From: Biomphalaria glabrata
Taxonomy: Eukaryota > Mollusca > Gastropoda > Planorbidae
DNA length: 64,000 nt
Direction: 5' to 3'
Assembly (NCBI RefSeq): GCF_947242115.1
Contig: NC_074719.1
Span: 46,052,884 to 46,116,883, forward strand
Shown piece by piece: positions 11,710-21,814 of this stretch; positions within the stretch are counted from its first letter, which is position 1; the number at the start of each line of letters is the position of its first letter. Made by a program: the position numbers and the translations under genes. The notes beneath the pieces were generated by a model. The model was not told where the DNA came from, did not search any database, and saw only the letters and a list, made by a program, of their open reading frames with translations.

Positions 11710-11875
11710 TACGACATGATTGTATCAAAGATTTCTGGAGGGTAGCCAGGCCTGTATTCAGCGTAGTGTTTGGCCATCTCTTGACCTTTATATAGGGAAC
11801 GGATTTCTTTATCTGTTTGTGGTCCGCTCGGGGTGAAGAGTTCTGCAACATCATTCACAAAACTGAACGCAAGAT

Positions 11876-12470
11876 CAATTTACATTTACATTTACATTCA
11901 CATTTGCATTCACATTTATATTCGCATTTACATTCACATTCACATTTACATTCACATTCACATTTACATTCACATTCACATTTACATTCACATTTACATT
12001 CACATTTACATTTACATTTACATTTACATTCACATTCACCTTTACATTCACATTTACATTCACATTTACATTCACATTCACCTTTACATTCACATTTACA
12101 TTCACATTCACATTTACATTCACATTCACCTTTACATTCACATTTACATTCACATTCACATTTACATTTACATTCACGTTCACCGTTACATTCACATTCA
12201 CATTTACATTCACATTTACATTTACATTCACATTCACATTTACATTCACATTTACATTCACATTTACATTCACCTTTACATTCACATTTACATTCACATT
12301 CACATTTACATTCACATTCACCTTTACATTCACATTTACATTCACATTCACATTTACATTTACATTCACATTCACCTTTACATTCACATTTACATTTACA
12401 TTCACATTCACATTTACATTCACATTCACATTTACATTCACATTCACATTTACATTCATATTCACATTTT
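11876..12470. repeat. Hexamer array (CATTYA), about 100 units
   Basis: Alternating CATTCA and CATTTA units, with occasional CACCTTTA variants, nearly free of G on the plus strand. It starts 34 bp from the acceptor of copy C exon 1, in the upstream intron. The long H/S/L, Y/I/H and N/V frames through it are artefacts. Confidence 0.95.
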
Positions 12471-12984
12471 CAACGTGGACAAGTGATATAAACCTACATG
12501 CACAGCATATTTAAATAACTTTTCCAACAAAACATGTCTCAGCTAAGTCAGTCAGTTGTAGAAGATAACCGCGACCAGCTCAATCCTAGTTTCGTCAAGC
12601 CGTCACGTAGATGGCGGAGGAGGGTGGCTTCTATGCCTTAAGAATGGAACCCGTACAGTACACAACTTCGTTTACTTTCTCTGTCAGTCTGTATCAGCGC
12701 TACTCGTTGCCTAGGAAACGCGAAAGGGTCAAGATATCTGAGTGCAATCAGTCGATAAACTCTGTAGAATATGTCTCTTGTCTTATGTGAAATGTCAGTC
12801 GATAAACTCTGTCGAATATGTCTCTTGTCTTATGTGAAATGTTGTTGTTATTTTTTAAATTGAAAAATAAGAGCCCTTGTAATCACAACAAATTTCAAAT
12901 AGCGATCAATAAATCTGAGTTTTAGTGTCTAAAATAAAAAAAAAATAAAAAAATATTAAAATGATCCTTCTTTTCTAGTGCTAT
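12471..12984. other. Upstream region of copy C, 47-bp direct repeat
   Basis: Less AT-rich stretch at 12540-12740. Then two tandem copies of a 47-bp unit containing GTCGATAAACTCTGT and ATGTCTCTTGTCTTATGTG (about 12748-12841). The promoter or first exon of copy C would be expected near here, but no exon with the needed phase was found. Confidence 0.5.
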
Positions 12985-13160
12985 TTGAACATGGAATGAG
13001 TTGCCTGAGCCAGCCAGGAAAACCAGTGACTTGGCAGAATCTAAGTCATTGGTTATGCATGACTAGATTGACCTAGGAGCACGCGTAGGACGTAATCATC
13101 TTCTGCTTTGACGTAACGTCTGTAACGTAACGTCATCTTTTATAAGATAAGATACAAAAG
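12985..13160 (+). repeat. Dispersed SINE-like repeat
   Basis: The tail CGTAGGACGTAATCATCTTC followed by AACGTCTG and TATAAGATAAGATA recurs at 20203-20262 and, degraded, at 20760-20870, marking a dispersed family. The head is not clearly tRNA-like in this copy. Confidence 0.55.
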
Positions 13161-13405
13161 CTTACTCCAGATAGGTCCCTTCGATAAAGTACAGTAGGTA
13201 ATCGGCGCCATAGGCCCCGCTGATTGTTAGAAAGGCTTTTATCCAACAACCAGGCCTAGACATGGGGCTCTTCATCCCTGTCCTGTCTGAGGGCTCCCAG
13301 CAGTAACGGCCATTATGACTGGGCATGAGGGGCCGTACCACGTACACAGCGCACAACCCCGTTCCTGGGCCCCACTCGCTACAAGTGGCCGAGAACAGCG
13401 CTAAC
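13161..13405 (-). other. GC-rich block with a 64-codon frame, unrecognised
   Basis: A locally GC-rich stretch encodes MCAVYVVRPLMPSHNGRY and GCWIKAFLTISGAYGADY on the minus strand. Composition and residue mix are more protein-like than the surroundings, but I recognise no domain and no clear splice sites. It may be a captured or repeat-borne fragment. Confidence 0.25.
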
Positions 13406-13469
13406 TATGTGTTTTTTTTTTCTAGTGCTTTATTACATTAAAATAAAAAAGACTTTGCCTACAAATCTT

Positions 13470-13582
13470 CCCTACCTTTTATCTCGGGATCCAAATGTGC
13501 TGAAGACGAGGTCCCCATTCGTTCAGATCGAAGTTTTGCTTCTTGAAAAATATGAAATCTTCACCTGCAAATGGTTAATTGG
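13470..13582 (-). pseudogene. Exon relic related to 34810-34916
   Basis: An exon-like segment between a TTTGCAG acceptor and a GTAGGG donor. It shares about 50 bp at roughly 80% identity with 34810-34860, including the codons for TFGS. Read in the frame of its relative it contains an in-frame stop, so it is likely a relic. Product unknown. Confidence 0.4.
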
Positions 13583-13910
13583 TCAAATTCAAACATATTT
13601 CTTGTACAATGTATAGAGTTTGAATTCTCTAGATGAGTTTACATACAGGCGGATTCAGAAAGAATACGCCATATTCAAAACGCATTTATTTATTTCGAAA
13701 GCATTGTGATGCCTTGTATTATTGATCGTCAGTCACAAGAGTTATCCTCCTTGTTTAATTGTGGGTCAATTTCAACTTGCCAATTTTAAGTTGTCTTTTT
13801 GGGAAAATCAGTTGATTATCAACATGGCGACTCCTCAGCAGAAGATAATTTGACCTTGCTTTCTGCGCATGGCCTCCCGGGTCCCCCCATTTTTATTTGT
13901 GCAGGGTATG

Positions 13911-13996
13911 TTTAACTCTTTCTCTCCGTAATTATTTACCACATTCTAGTCAGTGGAATCAACGCTGGTATCGTCGGTTCGGAGAGAAAGAGTTAA
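13911..13996. mobile_element. 86-bp MITE with TTAACTCTTTCTCTCC ends
   Basis: Inverted ends TTAACTCTTTCTCTCCG and CGGAGAGAAAGAGTTAA. The outer TTAA could be a piggyBac-type target, but a duplication separate from the TIR cannot be told. Confidence 0.65.
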
Positions 13997-14255
13997 GAAA
14001 TGGGTTGTTTCCTGTAGACAGTTGGCGGGGACATCCTGAAGCGAGTTTAAGAGAAAGTTTAATATCAACTCGATGTCCGTGCAGTGTTGGGTGGTCACAT
14101 TGAGCACTTGTAAAGATTGAGATAAACACTTTGTAGTTAAATACGAAACGTATGTACAGCTAAGTGTGAATAGTTCGTTTTTAGTATTGAAATATAACGC
14201 AATGGTTTTGGGGCATTCTTTTTCAATCACCCTGTATTATTATTATTATACGATT

Positions 14256-14521
14256 TATTAACTCTTTTCTCTCCTAATCAACGATACCATTGTTGATTTC
14301 ACCCCATTAAATTAAATTTTAATTTTATAAACTTTAATTTTGTGTTTTATAAAAAGATCATGAATTCTGCCTATAATTCTATACCAAAAAGTAACGCTTT
14401 CTGATAAGAAGCGAAAATGTTATTGAAGTTTTATCATGATAGGGTACAATATACAAATGTGAAAAAAAAAAGAACAATTCTCTCAGAACGTGGGAAAATA
14501 ATTACGGAGAGAAAGTGTTAC
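14256..14521. mobile_element. Related TTAACTC-ended MITE
   Basis: Ends TTAACTCTTTTCTCTCC and ACGGAGAGAAAGTGTTA face each other about 260 bp apart; the same termini as the 86-bp element with different internal sequence. Confidence 0.5.
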
Positions 14522-14555
14522 TATAGCAATGTCTTCGATTCCAAAGAGTAAAATA

Positions 14556-14698
14556 TATATTTAATATAATTTTAATGTATATTTAATATAATTTTAATGT
14601 ATATTTAATATAATTTTAATGTATATTTAATATAATTTTAATGTATATTTTATATAATTTTAATGTATATTTTATATAATTTTAACATATATTTAATA
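14556..14698. repeat. 22-bp AT-rich tandem repeat, about 6 copies
   Basis: Units of ATGTATATTTAATATAAT plus TTTA. Confidence 0.9.
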
Positions 14699-14727
14699 TT
14701 TTATAGTTATAACCCAAAACATAATTG

Positions 14728-15090
14728 ACTTTACCTTTCCTTCAATGTCTGACACCAGTGTAATAGCAATCATCTCCAGGCCTTATATATGTTTCCACCT
14801 TTTTTCTTTTTCCGAAGTACATTTCTGTTTTATAACTGGCATTTCCGGTCCAGCATTTTTTATTGAAAAAAAGAAAAGTCACGATACAGATTTATAAAAT
14901 TAGAACTTTCTTGATCGCCACACAGTTTTTTTGATGCCCTGTTTGACGTCTGCACTTTAAGTGACAACTATTCAATCATGTAGTAATACTAATTTATTCC
15001 ACTGTACGCAAGAGAGCGTAACTCTAAAGTACAGTGACAACAAAATGCCATACTGGTCTACGCCTGAGTGATCTCCCTTTTCAAATCTAT
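14728..15090 (+). repeat. Dispersed repeat family R2, copy 1
   Basis: Co-linear with 46009-46375. Shared blocks include AATTGACTTTAC, ACTGGCATTTC, GCACTTTAAGTGACA, CGCAAGAGAGCGTAACT and TCTACGCCT followed by GTGATCTCCCTTTTCAAA. Non-coding. Confidence 0.75.
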
Positions 15091-15754
15091 TTTGTATGAT
15101 CTAATGCAGGGGTGGCAAACCTATGGTACTTGCGCATAAAGTGGCACTTTGAACTATTACAAGTGGCGCATTTCACCCCCAGAAAAATCACCTATTTAAG
15201 CTTTTAAATGTTAGAAAAAAATGATGATAATTTCAACATTTTTAAAGAGCTAATTGGCCTTCAGTCACTCTAAAAAAAAAAACAGATGAAGAAGCAAAGT
15301 TATGTCTAGGAAATCATCCTTTTGAAACTGAACTATAAATAACTGGTAGAGATACTGGAACTGTATTCTGTCTTAAATTAACACTATATGTCCTCAGTTA
15401 TGGTACCATTGCTTTATACACCGAGCGGCTGTGTGGGTAACACTTTTGAACTTGTTACTGAGACCAGTTGTGAAATGTTTAAATACAATTAGGAAAAAGT
15501 GTTTATAAATTATAACAAGTCTATAGGTCATACAGAAATAATAAATTAAAATTATAAATGCAGACCAAAAATGTTAACAAAGACATTGTGACAAGAGGGA
15601 CAATAAGGGTCTTTACTTTTTCTTTTCAATAAGAGTGAGTCCCCTTTAATAAACTATTTTAAGTCTGTTGACTGTATTCAATTGCCACTTTCTCTTGAGT
15701 ATTTGAGCTGACCAGTGTATATTACTTTGAACTAAATCTATATAACTTTTATAT
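15091..15754. other. No gene seen
   Basis: AT-rich. Starts with a CAGGGGTGGCAAACCTATGG motif like one terminus of a hAT element, with no partner terminus found nearby. Confidence 0.4.
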
Positions 15755-16513
15755 AATACTGTAATAACTTAACGGGGGCAACTCAACGAGGTATATATTT
15801 ATTTACATGGACATCACAAATACATGTAGAACAATAGGTCTCGAGCACATCATTCCTCCTTAGCTCGTTCGGCTTGGTCGGCAATCGTTCTCTCCCATGT
15901 GAACATCCGACTTAGTCTTGTCACTAATTGTGCGCACCTTCTGCACTGTCTTGGATGGCGGTGTGCATGGCGGGGTTAGAACAGTACTTTTGTTGTTGTG
16001 CTCTGATTGTGATACTCAAGAGGAGTGTGTCACTGTTATGGGAATGTGTTTTTCGATAACGAGCTAAGTAGACTTTATTTATTTGTTATTAATTGGTTGG
16101 TTTCGGTAAATAGTATATGTCTACTTGGTCTCTTATCCTCTCATGTATGTGCTTTTTTTCTGTAAAGACCAGATTAGGGTCGAATAGTATGTGAAAGACA
16201 AACTTTTGTTTTGATACGAGACAGTTGTGTGTCTCATGAATAACGGTCATTTGATTGTTAGGACCTGAATTATATTGTTATAACCCCCCCCCCCCCCCTC
16301 AATGCGCACCGCCATTCAAGACAGTACAGAAGGTGCGCACTGCGAAACTAGACAGAGAAGGATGTTGACATTAGAAATAGAAGACCGATTTCCGCCCAAG
16401 TCTAGAGCCAATAGGAAGAGACTGTGCTAAAAGAAGATGTTTTGTGTACCTGTGATGTCCCTTGAATAAACATAGTTGCCTCGTTGAGTTGCCTCCCTTA
16501 AGTTATTACACTA
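15755..16513. mobile_element. Foldback-type element with ~230-bp diverged inverted arms
   Basis: The outer ends GTAATAACTTAA followed by GGCAACTCAACGAGG appear inverted at both edges. Inside, GTGCGCACCTTCTGCACTG on the left pairs with CAGTACAGAAGGTGCGCAC on the right, and both arms carry the CAAGACAGT/GCACACCGCCAT segment in inverse order. Arms look roughly 70% similar by eye. No coding capacity. Confidence 0.7.
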
Positions 16514-17052
16514 TTATTGTAAGCCATTGTTTTGTTATTGCGACGAGACACTAATGTGTCTCTGTGGTGGCGGTTCTTTGACTTTTTAAACCTGAACCTG
16601 TCCTACTATTTTGATTTTGTTTTCATTATTTTTATTTTATTTTCTTGGCCTTTATTTCGGTTTTTCTTTAATGATCTTTTTTTCTTTTGTTTCTAAATAA
16701 ACTCATCATTAGTTGAAACTGAAATCTTAGTATTCTTACTTGCATGTCTCAGTAAGTTGTATATCTAGAGGTTATAATTAATAGCCTAGGTAGTATAACT
16801 TGGGGACCACTGGACTATCTTGCCAGTACAGCAGAAGTCACTGGTCTTATGACCTAATCATAATACTTGGTCACAGTTTATTATATTTTTTTCTTAAGTC
16901 CTTTTTTTTTATACTTTGAAATTCCTAATTTGTAGCTTATGACAGATTACAACCAAGTCCAGCAAGGTTTTCTTTTACTTTGCATTAATGTTGTGTATTG
17001 TTGAAGAATGCTGAGTTCGTGTGTCCACTTAGCACGTGACAAACATGAATAG

Positions 17053-17426
17053 TGTTGTAACTCTAGGGTAGGCACTCAACGTAAAGGCAGACAACTCAAC
17101 ACAGTTTAACAGGAAATATATACAGGTGTTTATTCATTAGGACAAACACATAACATCCTTCAGCTTCCTCAGAGTCTTGCTACTAAGTTTACCAGTCCTT
17201 TAGACAGCAACCCGAATGTGGACCAACGACAGCCTTCAGCGCTTCGCTCCAGGTCCCTTCTACAACCTTCAGCAGCACCAAAAGTTGGCTTCTTTGTTTC
17301 CAAAACATTCAGACTCTTCACAATCCCTGATGCACTGTTCTTCTCTCTCTCCCAGTGTCTTCCTGTTTACGTTCACTAGTGCGCTCGTGCGCACCCCAAG
17401 CACTGGTGCAAGGCAGGGTTACAACA
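17053..17426 (-). mobile_element. Solo LTR, 374 bp, target duplication ATAG
   Basis: TGTTGTAACTCTAGGG ... CAGGGTTACAACA flanked by ATAG at 17049-17052 and 17427-17430. It carries TTTATT on the plus strand, suggesting minus orientation. Its minus-strand start TGTTGTAACCCT resembles the 25953 LTR. No internal region remains. Confidence 0.8.
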
Positions 17427-17430
17427 ATAG

Positions 17431-18744
17431 TATACAAAGTCGATCTTGAGCAGACAGTATGACGTTTATTCAATAATAATAATAATAATAATGTACTGCC
17501 CTTCTAACTGTTACACCAAAATATCTACTTGCGATATAACTACATCCGTATAACAGCGGTGTTAAATGTATCCAATATACTAAATCGTATTAAATCACAT
17601 CCGCATCACAGCAGGGTAACAATAAACTTCAAAGCTACTACTTGACTCTCCAGAGAAAAAACTATCAAAATACGTGTACTGTCTCCCAAAAGACTGGCTT
17701 CAACTGCTCAAAAGATACTACCTTACTCAAAGTTACTACTCGACTCTCTAAGTCCTTACTGTCCGCACCGGACCAAAAGATACTACTGACTGAACTAAAA
17801 GTCAATTTAGTCCTTACTTCCTGTTTCTATATCAAGAGTTTCACGTGTCTTTTCACCCTCATGATCCGAGGTGAACATAGAACAGGCAATGTCAACCGAG
17901 AAGGCTCCAATATAGATGACTAGTCTATCATGTAAAAAGCTACACACTTATAGACTGGGGCTGTCAGATAAGGTAGAAAGAACTTTAATGGTACTGCCTG
18001 TTATTTGAAATCAAGATGGGTAAACACTAAAGGCTTTGTGCGATGACATTACTAGCTTGTGGTTTCCTATAGAAGCCCAAAGGTTCCAAGAAATATAAAT
18101 GTTTATGTTGGTGCGTTTACCAGCCGACAGGCTTGAATTGTAACTGTTTTTATGGACCACAAATTGGGCTAATCAACGCAAAAAATGTTCACGTACATCA
18201 CTCAGTCATTAAGTCCCACGCCATTGTATACAGGGTCAAGGGTCCAAAGGAACTTTATTACTATGACCGCTTTTTCCAAATCGCTAGTAGAGGAACCTCC
18301 ACAAGTTGACAGACCGGTACCGGATTCCAGATGTTAACTTGTCGTCAACCCAAGATTGAGGACACACAGCATTGTAGTGAGCTCCTAAGGGATTTAGAGG
18401 TCTAGATATAATCTAAGATTGATTATGCTTTTCGGTATGTCTGGTCTGGCGATAATTGGTCTGGCCAACATACTAGAGGGGGGAGGGGCGAAGTAATATA
18501 AAAAAAGGTTGAAATATAAATAACTAGTATATATTAGTAACCTAAGTAATAAATTCGTATACAAATTGTGTGATTTCTAGACTAAAATTCGTCCGTCCCG
18601 CCCTTTGGCCGAGTGGGTGGGGGGAGGCGATCGCCCTTACGCCCCCCCCCCTCCTGGATCCCCAGTAGTTCTACCCTCGTCGCTGAACGTATTTCTAAGA
18701 TACACTTTGTCGAATTAGAGCATGTCTAGCTACCATCGACGTAA
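17431..18744. other. Spacer without recognised gene
   Basis: A short (AAT)n run lies at about 17475. At 18480-18670 a G-rich segment ends with GGCGATCGCCCTTACG and GGATCCCCAGTAG, like a shortened relative of the 56698 hAT element. Nothing coding recognised. Confidence 0.45.
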
Positions 18745-19492
18745 TAAGAAGTTCAGAATCAATGTTCAGAATCAATGTTCAGAATTCGATGTTCAGAATT
18801 CGGTGTTCAGAATCAATGTACAGAATCAATGTTCAGAATCAATGTTCAGAATTCGATGTTGAGAATTAGATGTTCAGAATCAATGTACAGAATCAATGTA
18901 CAGAATCAATGTACAGAATCAATGTTCGGAATCAATGTTCAGAATCAATGTTCAGAATCAATGTTCAGAATCAATGTTCAGAATCAATGTTCAGAATCAA
19001 TGTTCGGAATCAATGTTCAGAATCAACATTCAGAATTCGATGTCCAGAATTCGATGTTCAGAATCAATGTTCAGAATTCGATGTTCGGAATCAATGCTCA
19101 GAATCAATGTTCGGAATCAATGTTCAGAATCAATGTTCAGAATCAATGTTCAGAATCAATGTTCAGAATCAATGTTCGGAATCAATGTTCAGAATCAATG
19201 TTCAGAATCAATGTTCAGAATTCGATGTCCACAATTCGATGAAAACCAATTTTCAGAATTTCATGTTCAGAATTTGATGTTCAGAATCAAAGTTCAGAAT
19301 CAATGTTCAGAATTCGATGTTCAGAATCAATATTCAGAATCAATGTTCAGAATTCGATGTTCAGAATCAATATTCAGAATGAATGTTCAGAATTCAATGT
19401 TCAGAATCAATATTCAGAATCAATGTTCAGAATTCGATGTTCAGAATCAATATTCAGAATCAATGTTCAGAATCAACGTTCAGAACACTTTA
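18745..19492. repeat. 13-bp minisatellite (TTCAGAATCAATG), about 57 units
   Basis: Units of TTCAGAATCAATG mixed with the 14-bp variant TTCAGAATTCGATG. All three plus frames are open through it because the unit lacks stops in these frames. Confidence 0.95.
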
Positions 19493-20049
19493 ACAATGTA
19501 AGAACACAAGCCGAAACATAAAAAAAAATCTTTTTTTTTTCAAACAAAAGGAAATCGAAAGGGAATAGCTTCGTCCTTACATTGTATACTTCAGTAATTA
19601 AAAAATATTTCCCTTCTTCGACATCTAACAAAATAACCAATGAATTACCAATCATAAATTGACTTATTTGTTATTTTTTTAATGACTGTTATTGCCTACG
19701 CCAATGAATAAAATTGTGCAAAGTTTCAACTTGATCCGAGACTGGGTGTGGGAGAAATAACGCGTACAAATGTTTTACCAGACAGACAGACAGACAGAGT
19801 GAGTTGATAAAAGATTTGTGTAACAAAAAAATAATAAACTCCAAAGCACAGCTCTCTTGTTGCCATATGTTATGGACCGGCAGGGAGCACACTTTTGGTC
19901 ACGTGGGCCAGCATGTCATGCTTAGATTGACCTGTTAGATGTTAAAGGGCAAGAGGTGGGGGGGGGGCGTTTCAAGGCGCAGTACGGGCATTTTGCCGTC
20001 ACGGTGGACGCTCCAATGATTTTCCTTACATTTTTAGCCTACGTTTCAT
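19493..20049. other. Spacer, no gene seen
   Basis: Contains a (CAGA)n run at about 19782 beside GTTTCAACTTGATCCGAGA, a block also present at 46770-46830, so part of a dispersed repeat. Confidence 0.5.
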
Positions 20050-20265
20050 AATATCGGAAGCGTGGTCGAAAGGCTAAGTACGGTACTGGGCGACATATGA
20101 AGGGGGCTCCAGGTTCAACTCCCGACTCGAGAATAGTTGTGTTTATTGAGGCCCTAAAGGCAGCACGGAAAACCTTCTCCCAGATACCCAATGCAAGACG
20201 CGTAGGACGTAATCATCTTCGTTTTTGAAGTAACGTCTGTATTATATAAGATACCCCACACACAC
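20050..20265 (+). mobile_element. tRNA-derived SINE
   Basis: An A-box-like GTGGTCGAAAGGCTAAGT and a B-box-like GGTTCAACTCC about 50 bp apart, then a body ending in the CGTAGGACGTAATCATCTTC tail shared with 12985-13160. Confidence 0.6.
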
Positions 20266-20939
20266 ACACATTGGCCCACAAATAAGATTGGACCATAGCG
20301 CTATGATCATGCTATAAGCATGAAAGTACCGCTATATAAAAGCTATAATTTATTTATTTTACTTATATAACACAAATAGATCGATCAACAGTACATACGT
20401 TTTTAAAGAAACCCTCAAAGCATTAACAGTAAAGCGACTAATTGTTATACAAGTCTTTTTTATTATAAGATTATATTGCCATAAACACATAAGACAAAAC
20501 TGTGAATTCCATGTTTTCACAACAATTATGGTTAAAACATTGTTTTGTTGTTTTTTTTTGTATACTGACACCTAATTTCTCTACTACAGAAAACCTTAAA
20601 AGATACATGATAATGTTCAGAAGATTATGGTAAAAAAATAGGTGTTAACAAATATAAATAATGCTATTGATAGCTTTATTACGAATAAAGAGAAAGTGGT
20701 TTAACAAGAGAAATATTCTCATATAATGAAATGTATGTAAATAGTTCTTTAGAGTTTAAGTCATTGATTAACATGCATGGTTAGATTAATAGATTAATGC
20801 AGGAAATGCGTTGTACATAATTATCATCTTTTTGAAATAACGTCTGTATTATATAAGATAAGATAACTGATGTTTGCACTCTTGTATTGAAATGTAGTTA
20901 TGAAAGAAAATGTGTCAGTCATGTAATAGATTTTCCTTC
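20266..20939. other. AT-rich spacer
   Basis: A (CA)n tract at about 20268 and a decayed copy of the SINE tail at 20760-20870. No gene seen. Confidence 0.5.
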
Positions 20940-21075
20940 TAAAAGTGTCTTTGGGAAATGTGTCTCTTCTAAAGTGACAAAGTGAAATGTGTCTCTTGTG
21001 AAGTGTCGAAGTGAAATGTGTCTCTTCTGAAGTGTCGAAGTGAAATGTGTCTCTTCTGAAGTGTCGAAGTGAAAT
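20940..21075. repeat. 29-bp tandem repeat, about 4-5 copies
   Basis: Units read GTGTCTCTTCTGAAGTGTCG followed by AAGTGAAAT, downstream of the last exon of copy B. Confidence 0.9.
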
Positions 21076-21717
21076 ATATGCAATATTATGATGATGTTAT
21101 AAAGGTGTTATGATGATGTTATAAGAGTATAATGGTGAGAATGATGGTTATGGTGAATTAGTTGAGTTAGAGGAAGTTGCTGAGGTTTTGAACTGTGCCA
21201 ATCAGAACGTGAAACAGAGCACAAAGAAAACAAACAGTATTTTTCTTGCTGGTCTTCTTTCGCTTTATTCAACACACTAGTGCCATCATACGGATGTGAC
21301 AAAACAAATGTAGCTTGTCGCTAGTATCGAATAGATTTGCGATGGTATTGGGTGAATTTGAGGTAACATTGTTTAAATTTGCGCTAGTGTTGGGCGTGTT
21401 TGCGCTGGTTTTGTAGTGTTTTTTTCGCTGTTACTGTAAGTGCTTACGCGTTTGTCTTTTTATTAGTCATTTTGTGTGTTTGTGTTTACCTGTGTGTTGT
21501 GTTGTTTTGTCTGTGTTTTGGCAAGCGTATGCGTGTCCTTTTATGTAGACTTGTGTGTGCGTTTTGTATGCTTTTCGTAAAGATGTGAGTATATTTATAT
21601 AAGCTTGTGTGTGTTTACGTAAACTGGTGTCTAAGTTATGTATGTCTAAATGATTGTCTCGGTGTGTATGCATGATTTTTTTAAGCGGGCACTTCAACTT
21701 TCTCTAGCGAAAAAAAA

Positions 21718-21814
21718 TTATTTGTTTCTTCCAAGTAGCAAGAAAAAATGTTTGGTCATTTGAACTCTGACCTCAGTATCTCTCTTCCCATCAGCACTCA
21801 GTAGTGACATCATT
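21718..21814 (-). CDS. Copy B exon 6 with stop
   Basis: 97 nt, MMSLLSADGKRDTEVRVQ to LLLGRNK and TAA. The phase fits exon 5. Confidence 0.8.

Larger units (their letters stand above)
1857..11842 (-). pseudogene. Methyltransferase paralog C, interrupted by an LTR element
   Basis: Two exons lie in the window: exon 1 in two parts (11714-11842 and 3362-3462) and exon 2 at 1857-2020; exons 3-6 would lie left of the window. Without the element, exon 1 is 230 nt (counting one copy of the target site), exactly as in A and B. It keeps the YRP segment, VDVCCGAGQST and a GTAAGT donor. Exon 2 keeps VVGVDVSEDQLQNLPKD to GLHWVN, 164 nt, donor GTATTA. The host reading frame is open on both sides of the insertion, so the element may be its main lesion. 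C is clearly more diverged from A and B than they are from each other, so it is the older paralog. Whether any transcript skips or splices out the element cannot be seen here. Confidence 0.8.

Noticed and set aside
12470-12540. First exon of copy C (minus-strand MFCWKSYLNM)
   Set aside because: The downstream GTAGGT donor gives the wrong phase for the two-base start of exon 1, and no counterpart is seen in A or B.
15108-15180. hAT element starting CAGGGGTGGCAAACC
   Set aside because: No matching inverted terminus or 8-bp duplication found downstream; at most a fragment.
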